From Bradyrhizobium lablabi (GTDB lineage: Bacteria; Pseudomonadota; Alphaproteobacteria; Rhizobiales; Xanthobacteraceae), in NCBI RefSeq assembly GCF_900141755.1, contig NZ_LT670844.1:1426001-1490000 (forward strand): a stretch of DNA of 64,000 nucleotides, written 5' to 3'. The position numbers and the translations under genes were made by a program. Under the pieces are notes generated by a model, which was not told where the DNA came from, did not search any database, and saw only the letters and a program-made list of their open reading frames with translations. How positions within the stretch are numbered: the first letter of the stretch is position 1; every line of letters begins with the position of its first letter. Below, piece after piece: positions 17,179 through 25,056 of this stretch.

Positions 17179-17955
17179 ATGGACCTGCATTTGCGCGGCA
17201 AGCGCGTCCTGATCACGGGCGCATCGAAGGGCATCGGCGCTGCCGCTGCCGAAGCCTTTGCCGAAGAAGGCTGCCATCTCCGTCTTGCCGCCCGCAGCGG
17301 CGACCAATTGAAGGCGCTTGCCGAGCGTCTGCGCTCGGCCCATCAGATCGACGCCACGGCCCATGTCGTAGACCTCCGCAAGGGCGAGGATATTGCGAAG
17401 CTCGCGAAAGACGCAGCCGATATCGACATCCTCGTCAACAATGCCGGTGACATTCCGGGCGGCTCGATCGACAAGATCGACGAGGCGACCTGGCGCCACG
17501 CCTGGGAGCTGAAAGTGTTCGGCTATATCAATCTGACGCGGGCGATCTACGCGCAGATGAAGGCACGCGGGCACGGCGTGATCGTCAACGACATCGGCGC
17601 CGCCGGTGAAAAATTCGACGCCAATTACATCTGCGGCAGCGCCGGCAACGCCGCGCTGATGGCTTTTACCCGCGCGTTAGGCGGAAAGAGCCTAGCCGAC
17701 AACATCCGCGTGGTCGGCATCAATCCGGGCCCGGTCGGCACCGATCGCCACGTCACGCTGCTCAAGACGCGTGCAAAACATCAATTCGGCGACGAGAACC
17801 GCTACAAGGAATTCCAGAAGGGCCTGCCGCTCGGCCGCCCCGCGCACGCCCGCGAAATCGGCGACCTGATGGCGTTCTTGGCCTCCGACCGCTCCGGCTA
17901 TACGTCGGGGGTGATCTTTACTGTCGATGGCGGGATCAGTGCGGGTTGGGGGTAG
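17179..17955 (+). CDS. Short-chain dehydrogenase/reductase with non-standard active site
   Basis: 258 residues with a Rossmann SDR fold: cofactor loop TGASKGIG (13-20), NNAG (87-90), and INPGPVGTD after the catalytic region. The usual YxxxK catalytic pair is not seen: Tyr150 is followed four residues later by Ser154 (NYICGSAGNAAL), and the position of the catalytic serine in the preceding strand reads NDIGAAG. The protein may use different residues, bind substrate without standard chemistry, or belong to a divergent SDR branch. It has its own gap upstream (divergent from ttuC) and a palindromic repeat after it. Function is unknown beyond a probable NAD(P)-linked oxidoreductase. Confidence 0.85.
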   Translation: MDLHLRGKRVLITGASKGIGAAAAEAFAEEGCHLRLAARSGDQLKALAERLRSAHQIDATAHVVDLRKGEDIAKLAKDAADIDILVNNAGDIPGGSIDKIDEATWRHAWELKVFGYINLTRAIYAQMKARGHGVIVNDIGAAGEKFDANYICGSAGNAALMAFTRALGGKSLADNIRVVGINPGPVGTDRHVTLLKTRAKHQFGDENRYKEFQKGLPLGRPAHAREIGDLMAFLASDRSGYTSGVIFTVDGGISAGWG

Positions 17956-18000
17956 TGCACGGCCTGCCCAGATCGCGAGACGCGAGCGATCACTCTCAGT

Positions 18001-18085
18001 CGTCATGCCCGCGCTTGTCGCGGGCATCCACGTCTTTCCTTGGCGCAACAAGACGTGGATGGCCGGGACAAGCCCGGCCATGACG
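18001..18085. repeat. Long palindromic intergenic repeat, family B
   Basis: CGTCATGCCCGCGCTTGTCG at the left pairs imperfectly with GACAAGCCCGGCCATGACG at the right, with CCACGTCTT/AAGACGTGG inside. It sits between convergent SDR and alpha/beta hydrolase genes, like the family B copy at 6646-6734, consistent with a shared terminator. Confidence 0.8.
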
Positions 18086-18097
18086 AACATCCTAGTC

Positions 18098-18937
18098 TCA
18101 CTCGCACAACTGCCTGACCAACGTCGTAATCCGCCCACCCGGCGCGATCATCTCGTGCATGATCGTAAAATGGTCGGCGCCGGGAATTTCCTCGTAACTG
18201 ACCGGCAATCCGAACCTCGCGCGATGGCAGGCAAAATCCGCACTCTGCTTGCGGAGCAGCGGCAACTCTGCGCTGCCAGCGACCAGCGCCAGCGGCTTTG
18301 TCGCGCCGCCTTGCTGCAGCATCGGCGAGTTGCGCCGCGACATTCCCTCATCGAGCTTTAGTTTGTCGTTGAGATAGCTGTGTCGGATCGGCTCGAGGTC
18401 GTAGATGCCGCTGATGCCGATTCCCGCTTTCACCTGCGGATGCGCCAGCGCCATCGCCGTCAGATGGCCGCCGGCGGACCAACCGGACACCACGATTCCG
18501 TCAGCATCACCGCCGAGCGCGGGCAACCGTTCGGCGAGAGAACCGATGCCGGCGTGTATCTCGGCGACGATCTCATCCAGCGTCGCCTCCGGCGCCAGCG
18601 TGTAGCCGATCAGCGCGACATTGATGCCATGCGCTAGCGGACCTTCGGCAAATAGCGCAAAAACTTCCTTGGCGCGAAGCTGCCAATAGCCGCCGTGGAT
18701 GAACAAAAGCGTCGGCGCCTTTTCGCGCGCTTTGAGAAAGTCGATGCGATTGCGCTCGCGCGGACCGTAGCGCAGGTCGAGATGTCCGGAATGGCGCGCC
18801 CGCATTACAGCCGAGCGGCGCTCCCAGCCGGCGACGATGTCGGCGCTTCCCTTGACCGCAACGCCGTTGTTGAGGCCGAGGTCAAGCGCTTCCCGGCTCA
18901 TGCCGCGCCAGTCAGGCGCGTCGAACGGCGTAGCCAT
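18098..18937 (-). CDS. Alpha/beta hydrolase (arylformamidase/carboxylesterase-like)
   Basis: 279 residues. The oxyanion motif HGGYW, the nucleophile elbow GWSAGGH and a C-terminal catalytic His in GADHFTIM are seen, the pattern of the HSL-like family that includes kynurenine formamidase-type (arylformamidase) esterases. No signal peptide, so cytoplasmic. It is divergent from the amidase gene with 100 bp between starts, which suggests a shared promoter region and related substrates (amides or esters). A kynurenine role is not supported by neighbours, which lack other tryptophan-pathway genes. Confidence 0.86.
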   Translation of the reverse strand: MATPFDAPDWRGMSREALDLGLNNGVAVKGSADIVAGWERRSAVMRARHSGHLDLRYGPRERNRIDFLKAREKAPTLLFIHGGYWQLRAKEVFALFAEGPLAHGINVALIGYTLAPEATLDEIVAEIHAGIGSLAERLPALGGDADGIVVSGWSAGGHLTAMALAHPQVKAGIGISGIYDLEPIRHSYLNDKLKLDEGMSRRNSPMLQQGGATKPLALVAGSAELPLLRKQSADFACHRARFGLPVSYEEIPGADHFTIMHEMIAPGGRITTLVRQLCE

Positions 18938-19037
18938 GCGTTAGTCTCCGATGATGGTGCGTTGTCGTGCGTTTCCTCTTGCCCGAAAATGTTTTACAGC
19001 ACTACCGGCCGCCGAGAAGCGGAACGAACGGAGAAAC

Positions 19038-20465
19038 ATGGTGGGATCCGATCAAGAACTGGTGCGGGCGACGGCGTGCGCCGTGGTCGACAAGCTCAAG
19101 GCCGGCGAAATCACGCCGCTCGATCTGCTCGACGTGCTGGAACGGCGGATCGGGCAAGTCGACGGCAAGGTCAACGCCCTGCCGACGCTTTGCTTCGATC
19201 GCGCCCGCGACCATGCGAGGGCGCTGATGAAAAAACCAGCCGGCGAGCGCGGCCTGCTCGCCGGGCTGCCGCTGCCGATCAAGGACCTCACCAATGTCGA
19301 GGGCGTGCGGACCACGCAGGGCTCGCCGATCTACCGGGACACGATCTCGGCGCGCTCCGATATCGTGGTCGAACACCTCGAAGCCAATGGCGGCGTGATC
19401 TACGCCAAATCCAACACCCCGGAATTCGGCGCCGGCGCCAACACTTTCAATGAGGTGTTTGGCCCAACCCTCAACCCCTGGGACCTCACGCGCTCCGCCG
19501 CCGGCTCCTCCGGCGGTGCCGCGGTCGCGCTTGCGACCGGCACCGCGTGGCTCGCGCATGGCAGCGACATGGGCGGCTCGCTGCGCAACCCCGCAAGTTT
19601 TTGCGGCATCGTCGGGATGCGGCCCAGCATCGGCCGGGTTGCGCATTCCCCCGCCTTCAAGATCGATCGCAATCTGACGGTGCACGGCCCGATGGCGCGC
19701 AATATCGAGGACGCAGCACTATTGCTCGACGCCATGAGCGGCGAGCATCCGGCCGATCCGTTATCGCTCCCCGTGCTACCGACCTCGTTCTTGTCCGCCG
19801 CGCGCTCCGGAGAGAGGCCGAAGCGCATCGCTTATTCGCCCGACCTCGGCATCACCCCGGTCGATCCCGAAGTTGCCGCCATCACACGGAAGGCGGCTGA
19901 ACGCTTCGCCGAGGCAGGCGTAATTGTCGAAGAAGCCCATCCGGACCTGCGCGAGGCGCACGAATGTTTCCATGTGCTGCGCGCGTTCGATTTTGCCATC
20001 AGCAAGGCGGCGCTGCTGCGCACCAAGCGCGACCAGCTCAAGCCCGAGGTGATCTGGAACATCGAGGAAGGCCTGAAACTTTCGGTCGAGCAGCTCGAAC
20101 GCGCCGAAGCCCAGCGGGTCGCGATGGCCGCGCGCACACTTGAATTCTTCAAGACCTACGATCTGCTGCTGGCGCCGGCCACTATTGTGGCGCCGTTTCC
20201 GGTCGAGAACCGTTATGTCGCCGAATGTGCAGGCGTAAAATTCGACAATTACGTCCAGTGGCTCGCGATCGTCTACGCCATCACGCTGGCGTGCTGCCCG
20301 GCACTGTCGCTGCCGTGCGGGTTTACCGCGTCAGGCCTGCCGGTCGGCTTGCAGATCGTGGCGCCGTCGCGTGGCGAGGCGCAGCTTCTTGCGGGAGCAA
20401 AAATGCTGGAGGACATTTTGGGGATACGCGGCACGACACCGATCGACCCGAGGCCTGCGAAGTAG
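19038..20465 (+). CDS. Amidase (amidase signature family)
   Basis: 475 residues with the full amidase-signature catalytic triad: Lys82 in PLPIKD, cis-Ser157 in AAGSSGGA and nucleophile Ser181 in SDMGGSLRNPA. The spacings (75 and 24 residues) match those of characterised family members. It hydrolyses a carboxylic amide to acid and ammonia. The frame is open from 18951, but ATG at 19038 follows ACGGAGAAAC and starts the normal helix MVGSDQELVRATACAV. GatA is excluded because gatB/gatC partners are absent and the C-terminus differs. The substrate is unknown. Confidence 0.9.
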   Translation: MVGSDQELVRATACAVVDKLKAGEITPLDLLDVLERRIGQVDGKVNALPTLCFDRARDHARALMKKPAGERGLLAGLPLPIKDLTNVEGVRTTQGSPIYRDTISARSDIVVEHLEANGGVIYAKSNTPEFGAGANTFNEVFGPTLNPWDLTRSAAGSSGGAAVALATGTAWLAHGSDMGGSLRNPASFCGIVGMRPSIGRVAHSPAFKIDRNLTVHGPMARNIEDAALLLDAMSGEHPADPLSLPVLPTSFLSAARSGERPKRIAYSPDLGITPVDPEVAAITRKAAERFAEAGVIVEEAHPDLREAHECFHVLRAFDFAISKAALLRTKRDQLKPEVIWNIEEGLKLSVEQLERAEAQRVAMAARTLEFFKTYDLLLAPATIVAPFPVENRYVAECAGVKFDNYVQWLAIVYAITLACCPALSLPCGFTASGLPVGLQIVAPSRGEAQLLAGAKMLEDILGIRGTTPIDPRPAK

Positions 20466-20470
20466 CTTCC

Positions 20471-20572
20471 CCTCATGGTGAGGAGGCGCTCTTGCGCCGT
20501 CTCGAACCATGAGGCCACGGTGGCTTCCCCATCCTTCGAGACGCGGCCAAGAGGCCGCTCCTCAGGATGAGG
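20471..20572. repeat. Long palindromic intergenic repeat, family A
   Basis: CCTCATGGTGAGGAGGCGCT at the left and CGCTCCTCAGGATGAGG at the right, with GTCTCGAACCATGAGG and CATCCTTCGAGACG between. It separates the convergent amidase and tetR genes. Confidence 0.8.
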
Positions 20573-20601
20573 AAGAGCACGAGCCGCCGCAGTTCAAGCC
20601 G

Positions 20602-21288
20602 CTACTTCGCCGGCCTGTCCGCCCGCGCCTCGTGCTGCAACTGCAAAAACATCGCCAACGCGAGACGGTCGATCATTTCCGGCTCCTGGAGCGAGACAAG
20701 TTTTGGCTTGTGCAGCACCGCGTTGACCAGGGTGCCGAACATCATCTGAAACGCGAAGCCGATGCTGCGCTTCTTCGCCTCGATCCGGCCGCGGCCCATC
20801 CGCGCCAGCAGTAACGGCGTGGCGAGATCGACCATGGCGCCTCCGGTGGTGCGGATGGTTCCCCACCGGTCCGGATAGATGCTCTCGAATTGCGAGGCGG
20901 CGCGGACGACGCCATCGTTGCGGCGCACCACTTCGACGGCGACTTCGACCACCCTTCGACACGCCGCTTCCAGCCCGCTGCCGAGATTGTCCTCATCGGC
21001 GACCGCCGCGCGGACGGCGGCGAGCGCCCGCGTGACCGCAAGCGACATCAGCGCATTGAAGAAGGCATCCTTGCTTTCGAAGCGGCCATAGAAGGCGCCG
21101 ATGGTGACGCCGACGCGCGTGCACAAATCCTCGATCGAAAGTTCATCGAGCGAACGCTCGCGCAACATCAGGGCGGCGGCTTCCAGGAGCGCAACCGAAG
21201 TTTCCTGGCTGCGGCGCTGCCGCGTCGGCAGGATGCCGGGGAGGTCCCGAACGGTAAGCCAGTCCGTCGGCTGTCCATCTGCGGTCAC
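20602..21288 (-). CDS. TetR-family transcriptional regulator
   Basis: 228 residues from a GTG at 21288. A helix-turn-helix (about residues 20-75) includes LSIEDLCTRVGVTIGAFYGRFESKD, with the TxGxFYxxFxSK pattern of TetR proteins; the rest is an all-helical ligand and dimer domain. An open frame reaches back to 21390, but a good minus-strand promoter (TTGTAC, 17 bp, TATAAT at 21319-21347) lies inside that extension, so translation must start below it. It is divergent from the ferredoxin-P450 operon and presumably represses it in the absence of the P450 substrate. Confidence 0.88.
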   Translation of the reverse strand: MTADGQPTDWLTVRDLPGILPTRQRRSQETSVALLEAAALMLRERSLDELSIEDLCTRVGVTIGAFYGRFESKDAFFNALMSLAVTRALAAVRAAVADEDNLGSGLEAACRRVVEVAVEVVRRNDGVVRAASQFESIYPDRWGTIRTTGGAMVDLATPLLLARMGRGRIEAKKRSIGFAFQMMFGTLVNAVLHKPKLVSLQEPEMIDRLALAMFLQLQHEARADRPAK

Positions 21289-21307
21289 GCGATCATCCAA
21301 ATTTGTA

Positions 21308-21348
21308 TTGACGGCAATATTATAGTCATGCCTATATTTCGGTACAAT
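21308..21348. promoter_or_regulatory. Overlapping divergent promoters and palindromic operator for tetR and ferredoxin-P450
   Basis: On the minus strand, TTGTAC (21342-21347) and TATAAT (21319-21324) are separated by 17 bp and drive tetR. On the plus strand, TTGACG (21308-21313) and TATATT (21333-21338) are 19 bp apart. The dyad TATAG-N6-CTATA (21321-21336) covers both -10 elements, so a dimer bound there would block both directions. The operator is predicted from symmetry and position. Confidence 0.55.
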
Positions 21349-21444
21349 AGAAAACAGCGCGCCCTCTGAAGGGATCGAAGCGCGAAGCATGGCCGGCCGG
21401 TGCGCGAAGCGGTCGCGGGCGACGGTAAAGGGAGGTCAAGTCGA

Positions 21445-21660
21445 ATGTCGAAATCCCCCAGATTGAGGCTGCGCGTCGACCAGGAGAAGTGTCAGGGACA
21501 CGCCCGCTGCAAGTCGCTGGCGCCCGAACTGTTCGAGCTCGACGAATACGGCAACGCACACGAAGTCGGCGACGGCTCCGTGCCCGCGGGGCTCGAGGAC
21601 AAGGCATGGCTTGCGCAGGCGAATTGCCCGGAAATCGCAATCGAAGTGACCGAGGAATGA
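21445..21660 (+). CDS. CxxHxxC-type ferredoxin, electron donor to the adjacent P450
   Basis: 71 residues with iron-sulfur ligands Cys16, Cys22 and Cys61-Pro62, and His19 in place of the usual second cysteine: the CxxHxxC...CP pattern. This variant is known from P450-linked ferredoxins of Rhodopseudomonas palustris, Bradyrhizobium and actinobacteria, and usually carries a 3Fe-4S or altered 4Fe-4S cluster. A strong site AAAGGGAGGT precedes ATG 21445. It lies 69 bp before the P450 gene on the same strand. No dedicated ferredoxin reductase is in the cluster, so electrons must come from a reductase elsewhere. Confidence 0.92.
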   Translation: MSKSPRLRLRVDQEKCQGHARCKSLAPELFELDEYGNAHEVGDGSVPAGLEDKAWLAQANCPEIAIEVTEE

Positions 21661-21729
21661 ATCTCGCCGCGAAGCGGTTGGCGCCGCCCATCATTTGATT
21701 TGAGCGAACGAACCAGAGGATTTGTCCCG

Positions 21730-22953
21730 ATGTCCGACACCGCCCCCGTCGCGCCCGATCACCCTCCCGTAACCGATTGGGTCCACGATTTCGACCATAC
21801 CGATCCGCGCTGGACCGAAGACCCGTTTCCGATCTGGGATGAACTGCGCAACGAATGCCCGGTGGTTCACACCAAGCGATTTCACGGCGTCTACCTGCCG
21901 ACCACCTATCAGGCGGTGAAGGAAATCGCCTACGACACCGAACATTTTTCCTCGCGCCGTGTCATCGTGCGCGACGAGCGGCCGGAGCTTTCGAAGAACG
22001 CCGCGCCGCCGATCACCTCCGATCCGCCCGAGCACAAGCCAGCCAAGCAATTGCTGCTGCCGCCGTTCACCCCCGACGCGATGAAGAAGCTCGAACCGCG
22101 GGTTCGCGCCATCTGCAACGAGCTGATCGACGAATTCATCCAAGACGGCAAATGCGATGCCGCCGCGCGCTACACCAAGCACGTCCCGGTTCGCGCCATC
22201 GCCCACATGCTCGGTATCCCCGAAAAGGACGGCGATCTCTTTATCAAGTGGATCCACCAGATCCTCGAGCTCAGCATCAAGGACGAAAGCATACTGAGGC
22301 AGGCGGTAGGCGAGATGACCGCCTATTTCGCCGGCCATATCGAGGAGCGCAAGAAGCAGCCCACCGATGACCTGATTTCGACATTGATGAATGCCAAGGA
22401 CAAGAATGGCCAACCTTTGGATGATACCCATGTGCTGGGCTCGCTGCGACTTCTGCTGATTGCCGGCATTGACACGACCTGGAGCGCGATCGGTTCCTCG
22501 CTCTGGCATCTGGCGAAAACGCCCGCCGATCGCGACCGCCTGATCGCGGAGCCGGAATTGCTGCCGACCGCTATCGAGGAATTGCTGCGGGCCTATTCGC
22601 CGGTGACCATGGCGCGCGAGGTGATCAAGGAAACGGAGATTGCGGGCTGCCCGATCAAGCCGGGCAACATGGTGCTGCTGTCGTTCCCCGCCGCCAACCG
22701 CGACCCCGCCATGTTCCCAGACGCCGACAAGGTCGTGATCGACCGCAAGGAGAACCGCCATGCCGCGTTCGGCCTCGGCATCCACCGCTGCGTCGGCTCC
22801 AATTTGGCGCGGATGGAGATGACGGTTGCGATCGAGGAATGGCTGAAGCGTATTCCGGAGTTCAGACTGGACCCGGCCGGCCAGGTCACCTGGTCGGAAG
22901 GCACGGTTCGGGGACCGCGGCAACTGCCAATGCTGTTTGGAAAGCCGGGCTGA
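21730..22953 (+). CDS. Cytochrome P450 (bacterial soluble class)
   Basis: 407 residues with the I-helix acid-alcohol motif LLIAGIDTTWSAI, the ExxR motif in EELLRAYSP, and the haem-ligand loop FGLGIHRCVG with Cys354. It is soluble, takes electrons from the adjacent CxxHxxC ferredoxin, and inserts oxygen into an unknown organic substrate. ATG at 21730 follows GAGGAT and gives the short N-terminus usual for these proteins. Rhizobial P450s with this ferredoxin partner often act on aromatic acids or terpenoids, but the substrate is not assignable here. The downstream MFS gene may import the substrate. Confidence 0.94.
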   Translation: MSDTAPVAPDHPPVTDWVHDFDHTDPRWTEDPFPIWDELRNECPVVHTKRFHGVYLPTTYQAVKEIAYDTEHFSSRRVIVRDERPELSKNAAPPITSDPPEHKPAKQLLLPPFTPDAMKKLEPRVRAICNELIDEFIQDGKCDAAARYTKHVPVRAIAHMLGIPEKDGDLFIKWIHQILELSIKDESILRQAVGEMTAYFAGHIEERKKQPTDDLISTLMNAKDKNGQPLDDTHVLGSLRLLLIAGIDTTWSAIGSSLWHLAKTPADRDRLIAEPELLPTAIEELLRAYSPVTMAREVIKETEIAGCPIKPGNMVLLSFPAANRDPAMFPDADKVVIDRKENRHAAFGLGIHRCVGSNLARMEMTVAIEEWLKRIPEFRLDPAGQVTWSEGTVRGPRQLPMLFGKPG

Positions 22954-22992
22954 AGTCTGCTAACAAGCGGCCTTCATTTGCTGGAGGCCGCC

Positions 22993-24315
22993 ATGTCCGT
23001 TGAAGCCGTAGAATCGGCCCCCGATCACATCGATCTCGCCGACGCGGAACGCCGGATCAAGGCGATCTTCATTGGCTCGATCGGCAATCTCGTCGAATGG
23101 TACGATTTCTACGCCTATACGGCGTTTTCGCTTTATTTCGCGCCGGCGTTCTTTCCGAACAGCGATCCCGTGGTGCAGCAGCTCAACGCCGCCGTGCTGT
23201 TCGCCGCGACCTTCCTGATGCGGCCGCTCGGCGGCTGGCTGTTCGGTTACATCGCCGATCGCTACGGCCGCCGGCTGTCACTGACGCTGTCGGTGATCTG
23301 CATGTGCTTCGGTTCGCTGATCATCGCGGTAACGCCGACCTATGCCTCGATCGGCATCGCAGCGCCAGCCATCCTGGCGCTGGCGCGGATCATCGAGGGC
23401 TTGAGTCTTGGCGGCGAGTATGGCGCCAGCGCCACCTATCTGAGCGAGGTCGCCGACCCCAACCATCGCGGCTTCTATTCCTCCTTCCAATACGTCACCC
23501 TGATCGGCGGCCAGCTCACCGCGATCATCGTCCTGCTGCTGTTGCAAAAGGTGTTCTTGACGCCTGAGGAATTGAAAGCATGGGGCTGGCGGATTCCGTT
23601 CGTGATCGGCGCCCTGCTCGCGATTTTTGCCGCGGTGATGCGCCGCAAACTGCATGAGACCGAGGCGTTCGAGGAAGCGAAGAAAATCGCAAAACCCAGC
23701 GGCTCGATCCGCGGCCTTCTAAAATATCCACGCGAGCTCTTGCTGGTGGTCGGCCTCACCGCCGGCGGCACCGCCGCGTTTTATACCTTCACGACCTATA
23801 TGCAGACGTTCGTCAAATTGTCGGTCGGATTGACCGAGGATCAGACCACCCTCGTGATCTTCGGCTCGCTGATTTTCGCGACCTTGCTGCAGCCGATCTA
23901 CGGCGCGTTGTCCGACCGCATCGGCCGCAAGCCGCTGTTGATCTTTTTCGGCATCGCCGGCACCTTTGCGACCATCCCGATCCTGACCACGCTGAAAGAG
24001 GCAAAATCGCCGTTCATCGCGTTCCTGCTGATTTGCGCGGCCTGGCTGTTCGTCGCCGGCTACACCTCGATCAACGCCATCGTAAAGGCTGAATTGTTCC
24101 CGACCAATGTCCGCGCCCTCGGCGTAGGCCTGCCCTACGCGATCACCGTCTCTTTGTTCGGCGGCACGGCGCCTGCGATTGCGCTTTACTTCAAGTCGCT
24201 AGGGCACGAGGAGTGGTTTTTTTATTATCTCAGCGGCATCATCTTTCTGTCGCTGATCATCTACACGACCATGCGCGACACCAAGCATGAATCGGCGATG
24301 CACCGTCACGAATAA
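22993..24315 (+). CDS. MFS transporter, metabolite:H+ symporter family (KgtP/ShiA-like)
   Basis: 440 residues and about 12 membrane segments. The MHS-family opening GNLVEWYDFYAYTAFSLYF and the loop GYIADRYGRRLSL (MFS motif A) are clear, and ELFPTNVRALGVGLPYAI matches the family's late cytoplasmic loop. Such symporters bring in dicarboxylates, 2-oxoglutarate, shikimate or aromatic acids with protons. The ATG at 22993 is preceded by CTGGAGG. It follows the P450 gene by 39 bp, so it may import the P450 substrate; that is inference. Confidence 0.9.
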   Translation: MSVEAVESAPDHIDLADAERRIKAIFIGSIGNLVEWYDFYAYTAFSLYFAPAFFPNSDPVVQQLNAAVLFAATFLMRPLGGWLFGYIADRYGRRLSLTLSVICMCFGSLIIAVTPTYASIGIAAPAILALARIIEGLSLGGEYGASATYLSEVADPNHRGFYSSFQYVTLIGGQLTAIIVLLLLQKVFLTPEELKAWGWRIPFVIGALLAIFAAVMRRKLHETEAFEEAKKIAKPSGSIRGLLKYPRELLLVVGLTAGGTAAFYTFTTYMQTFVKLSVGLTEDQTTLVIFGSLIFATLLQPIYGALSDRIGRKPLLIFFGIAGTFATIPILTTLKEAKSPFIAFLLICAAWLFVAGYTSINAIVKAELFPTNVRALGVGLPYAITVSLFGGTAPAIALYFKSLGHEEWFFYYLSGIIFLSLIIYTTMRDTKHESAMHRHE

Positions 24316-24345
24316 CGAAGGTCACCAATAGCGAAGGCGCAGGAT

Positions 24346-25023
24346 ATGGCCGGGGATTTGAACGACGAGAGTGAGCCGCCCTGGGACTCAAAGCTGACGC
24401 GCAGCAAGCAGCGCTGGGCGCGCGAGGGCAAATTCCTCACCGGAAAAACCTCGCGGCCCGAGGAGCAGCGCCTGCCGCCCGGACAGCACCTGACCCGGGA
24501 CTGGCCGGTCCTCGATCTCGGCCTGACGCCGCAGATTTCGCGCGAGCGCTGGCGGCTCGACGTCTACGGCGCGGTTGAAAAGCCGATCTTCTGGGATTTT
24601 GCGCAGTTTTTCGCACAGCCGCAGACGCAATTCACCTCCGACATCCACTGTGTCACCACCTGGTCGCGCTACGACAATCAGTGGGAGGGGCTCTCGACCC
24701 ACGATCTTTTGATGGCCTGTCAGCCGCGCGACGAAGCGCGTTTCGTGGTGCTGCACTCCCATGACGGCTATACCACCAACCTCGCGCTGGAAGATTTTGC
24801 CGCCGACGACGCGCTGCTGGCGCATAGCTGGTCGGGCGCGCCGATCGAGGCCGAGCATGGCGGCCCGGTGCGGCTGGTGGTGCCGCATCTCTATTTCTGG
24901 AAAAGCGCAAAATGGCTGCAGAGCATCGAATTTTTGGAGCACGACGCGCCCGGCTATTGGGAAGTCCGCGGCTATCACAACCGCGGCGACCCGTGGGCCG
25001 AGCAGCGCTATTCCGGCGATTGA
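24346..25023 (+). CDS. Sulfite oxidase-like molybdopterin oxidoreductase
   Basis: 225 residues of the oxidoreductase molybdopterin-binding family. Cys102 in SDIHCVTTWSRYDN is the expected molybdenum ligand. VRLVVPHLYFWKSAKW matches the family's C-terminal core. There is no signal peptide, unlike MsrP, so the enzyme is probably cytoplasmic; no haem or MsrQ-like partner is adjacent. It may be fed by the same electron system as its neighbours. Gene order places it between the MFS gene (30-bp gap) and the hydrolase-OsmC fusion (33-bp gap), in one operon. Substrate unknown. Confidence 0.88.
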   Translation: MAGDLNDESEPPWDSKLTRSKQRWAREGKFLTGKTSRPEEQRLPPGQHLTRDWPVLDLGLTPQISRERWRLDVYGAVEKPIFWDFAQFFAQPQTQFTSDIHCVTTWSRYDNQWEGLSTHDLLMACQPRDEARFVVLHSHDGYTTNLALEDFAADDALLAHSWSGAPIEAEHGGPVRLVVPHLYFWKSAKWLQSIEFLEHDAPGYWEVRGYHNRGDPWAEQRYSGD

Positions 25024-25056
25024 CCGCGGCTTCCATCCCAACCATGGAGACTGAAC

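Noticed and set aside
18098..18937. Kynurenine formamidase (kynB) assignment
   Set aside because: HGGYW and GWSAGGH fit the wider HSL-like family, but no other tryptophan-degradation gene is nearby.
21289..21390. N-terminal extension of the TetR regulator to 21390
   Set aside because: The tetR promoter lies inside this extension, so it cannot be translated from that transcript.
21691..22923. 410-residue minus-strand open frame opposite the P450 gene
   Set aside because: It is antisense to a clear P450 with intact motifs, and its composition (Arg/Gly/His rich) is typical of high-GC shadow frames.
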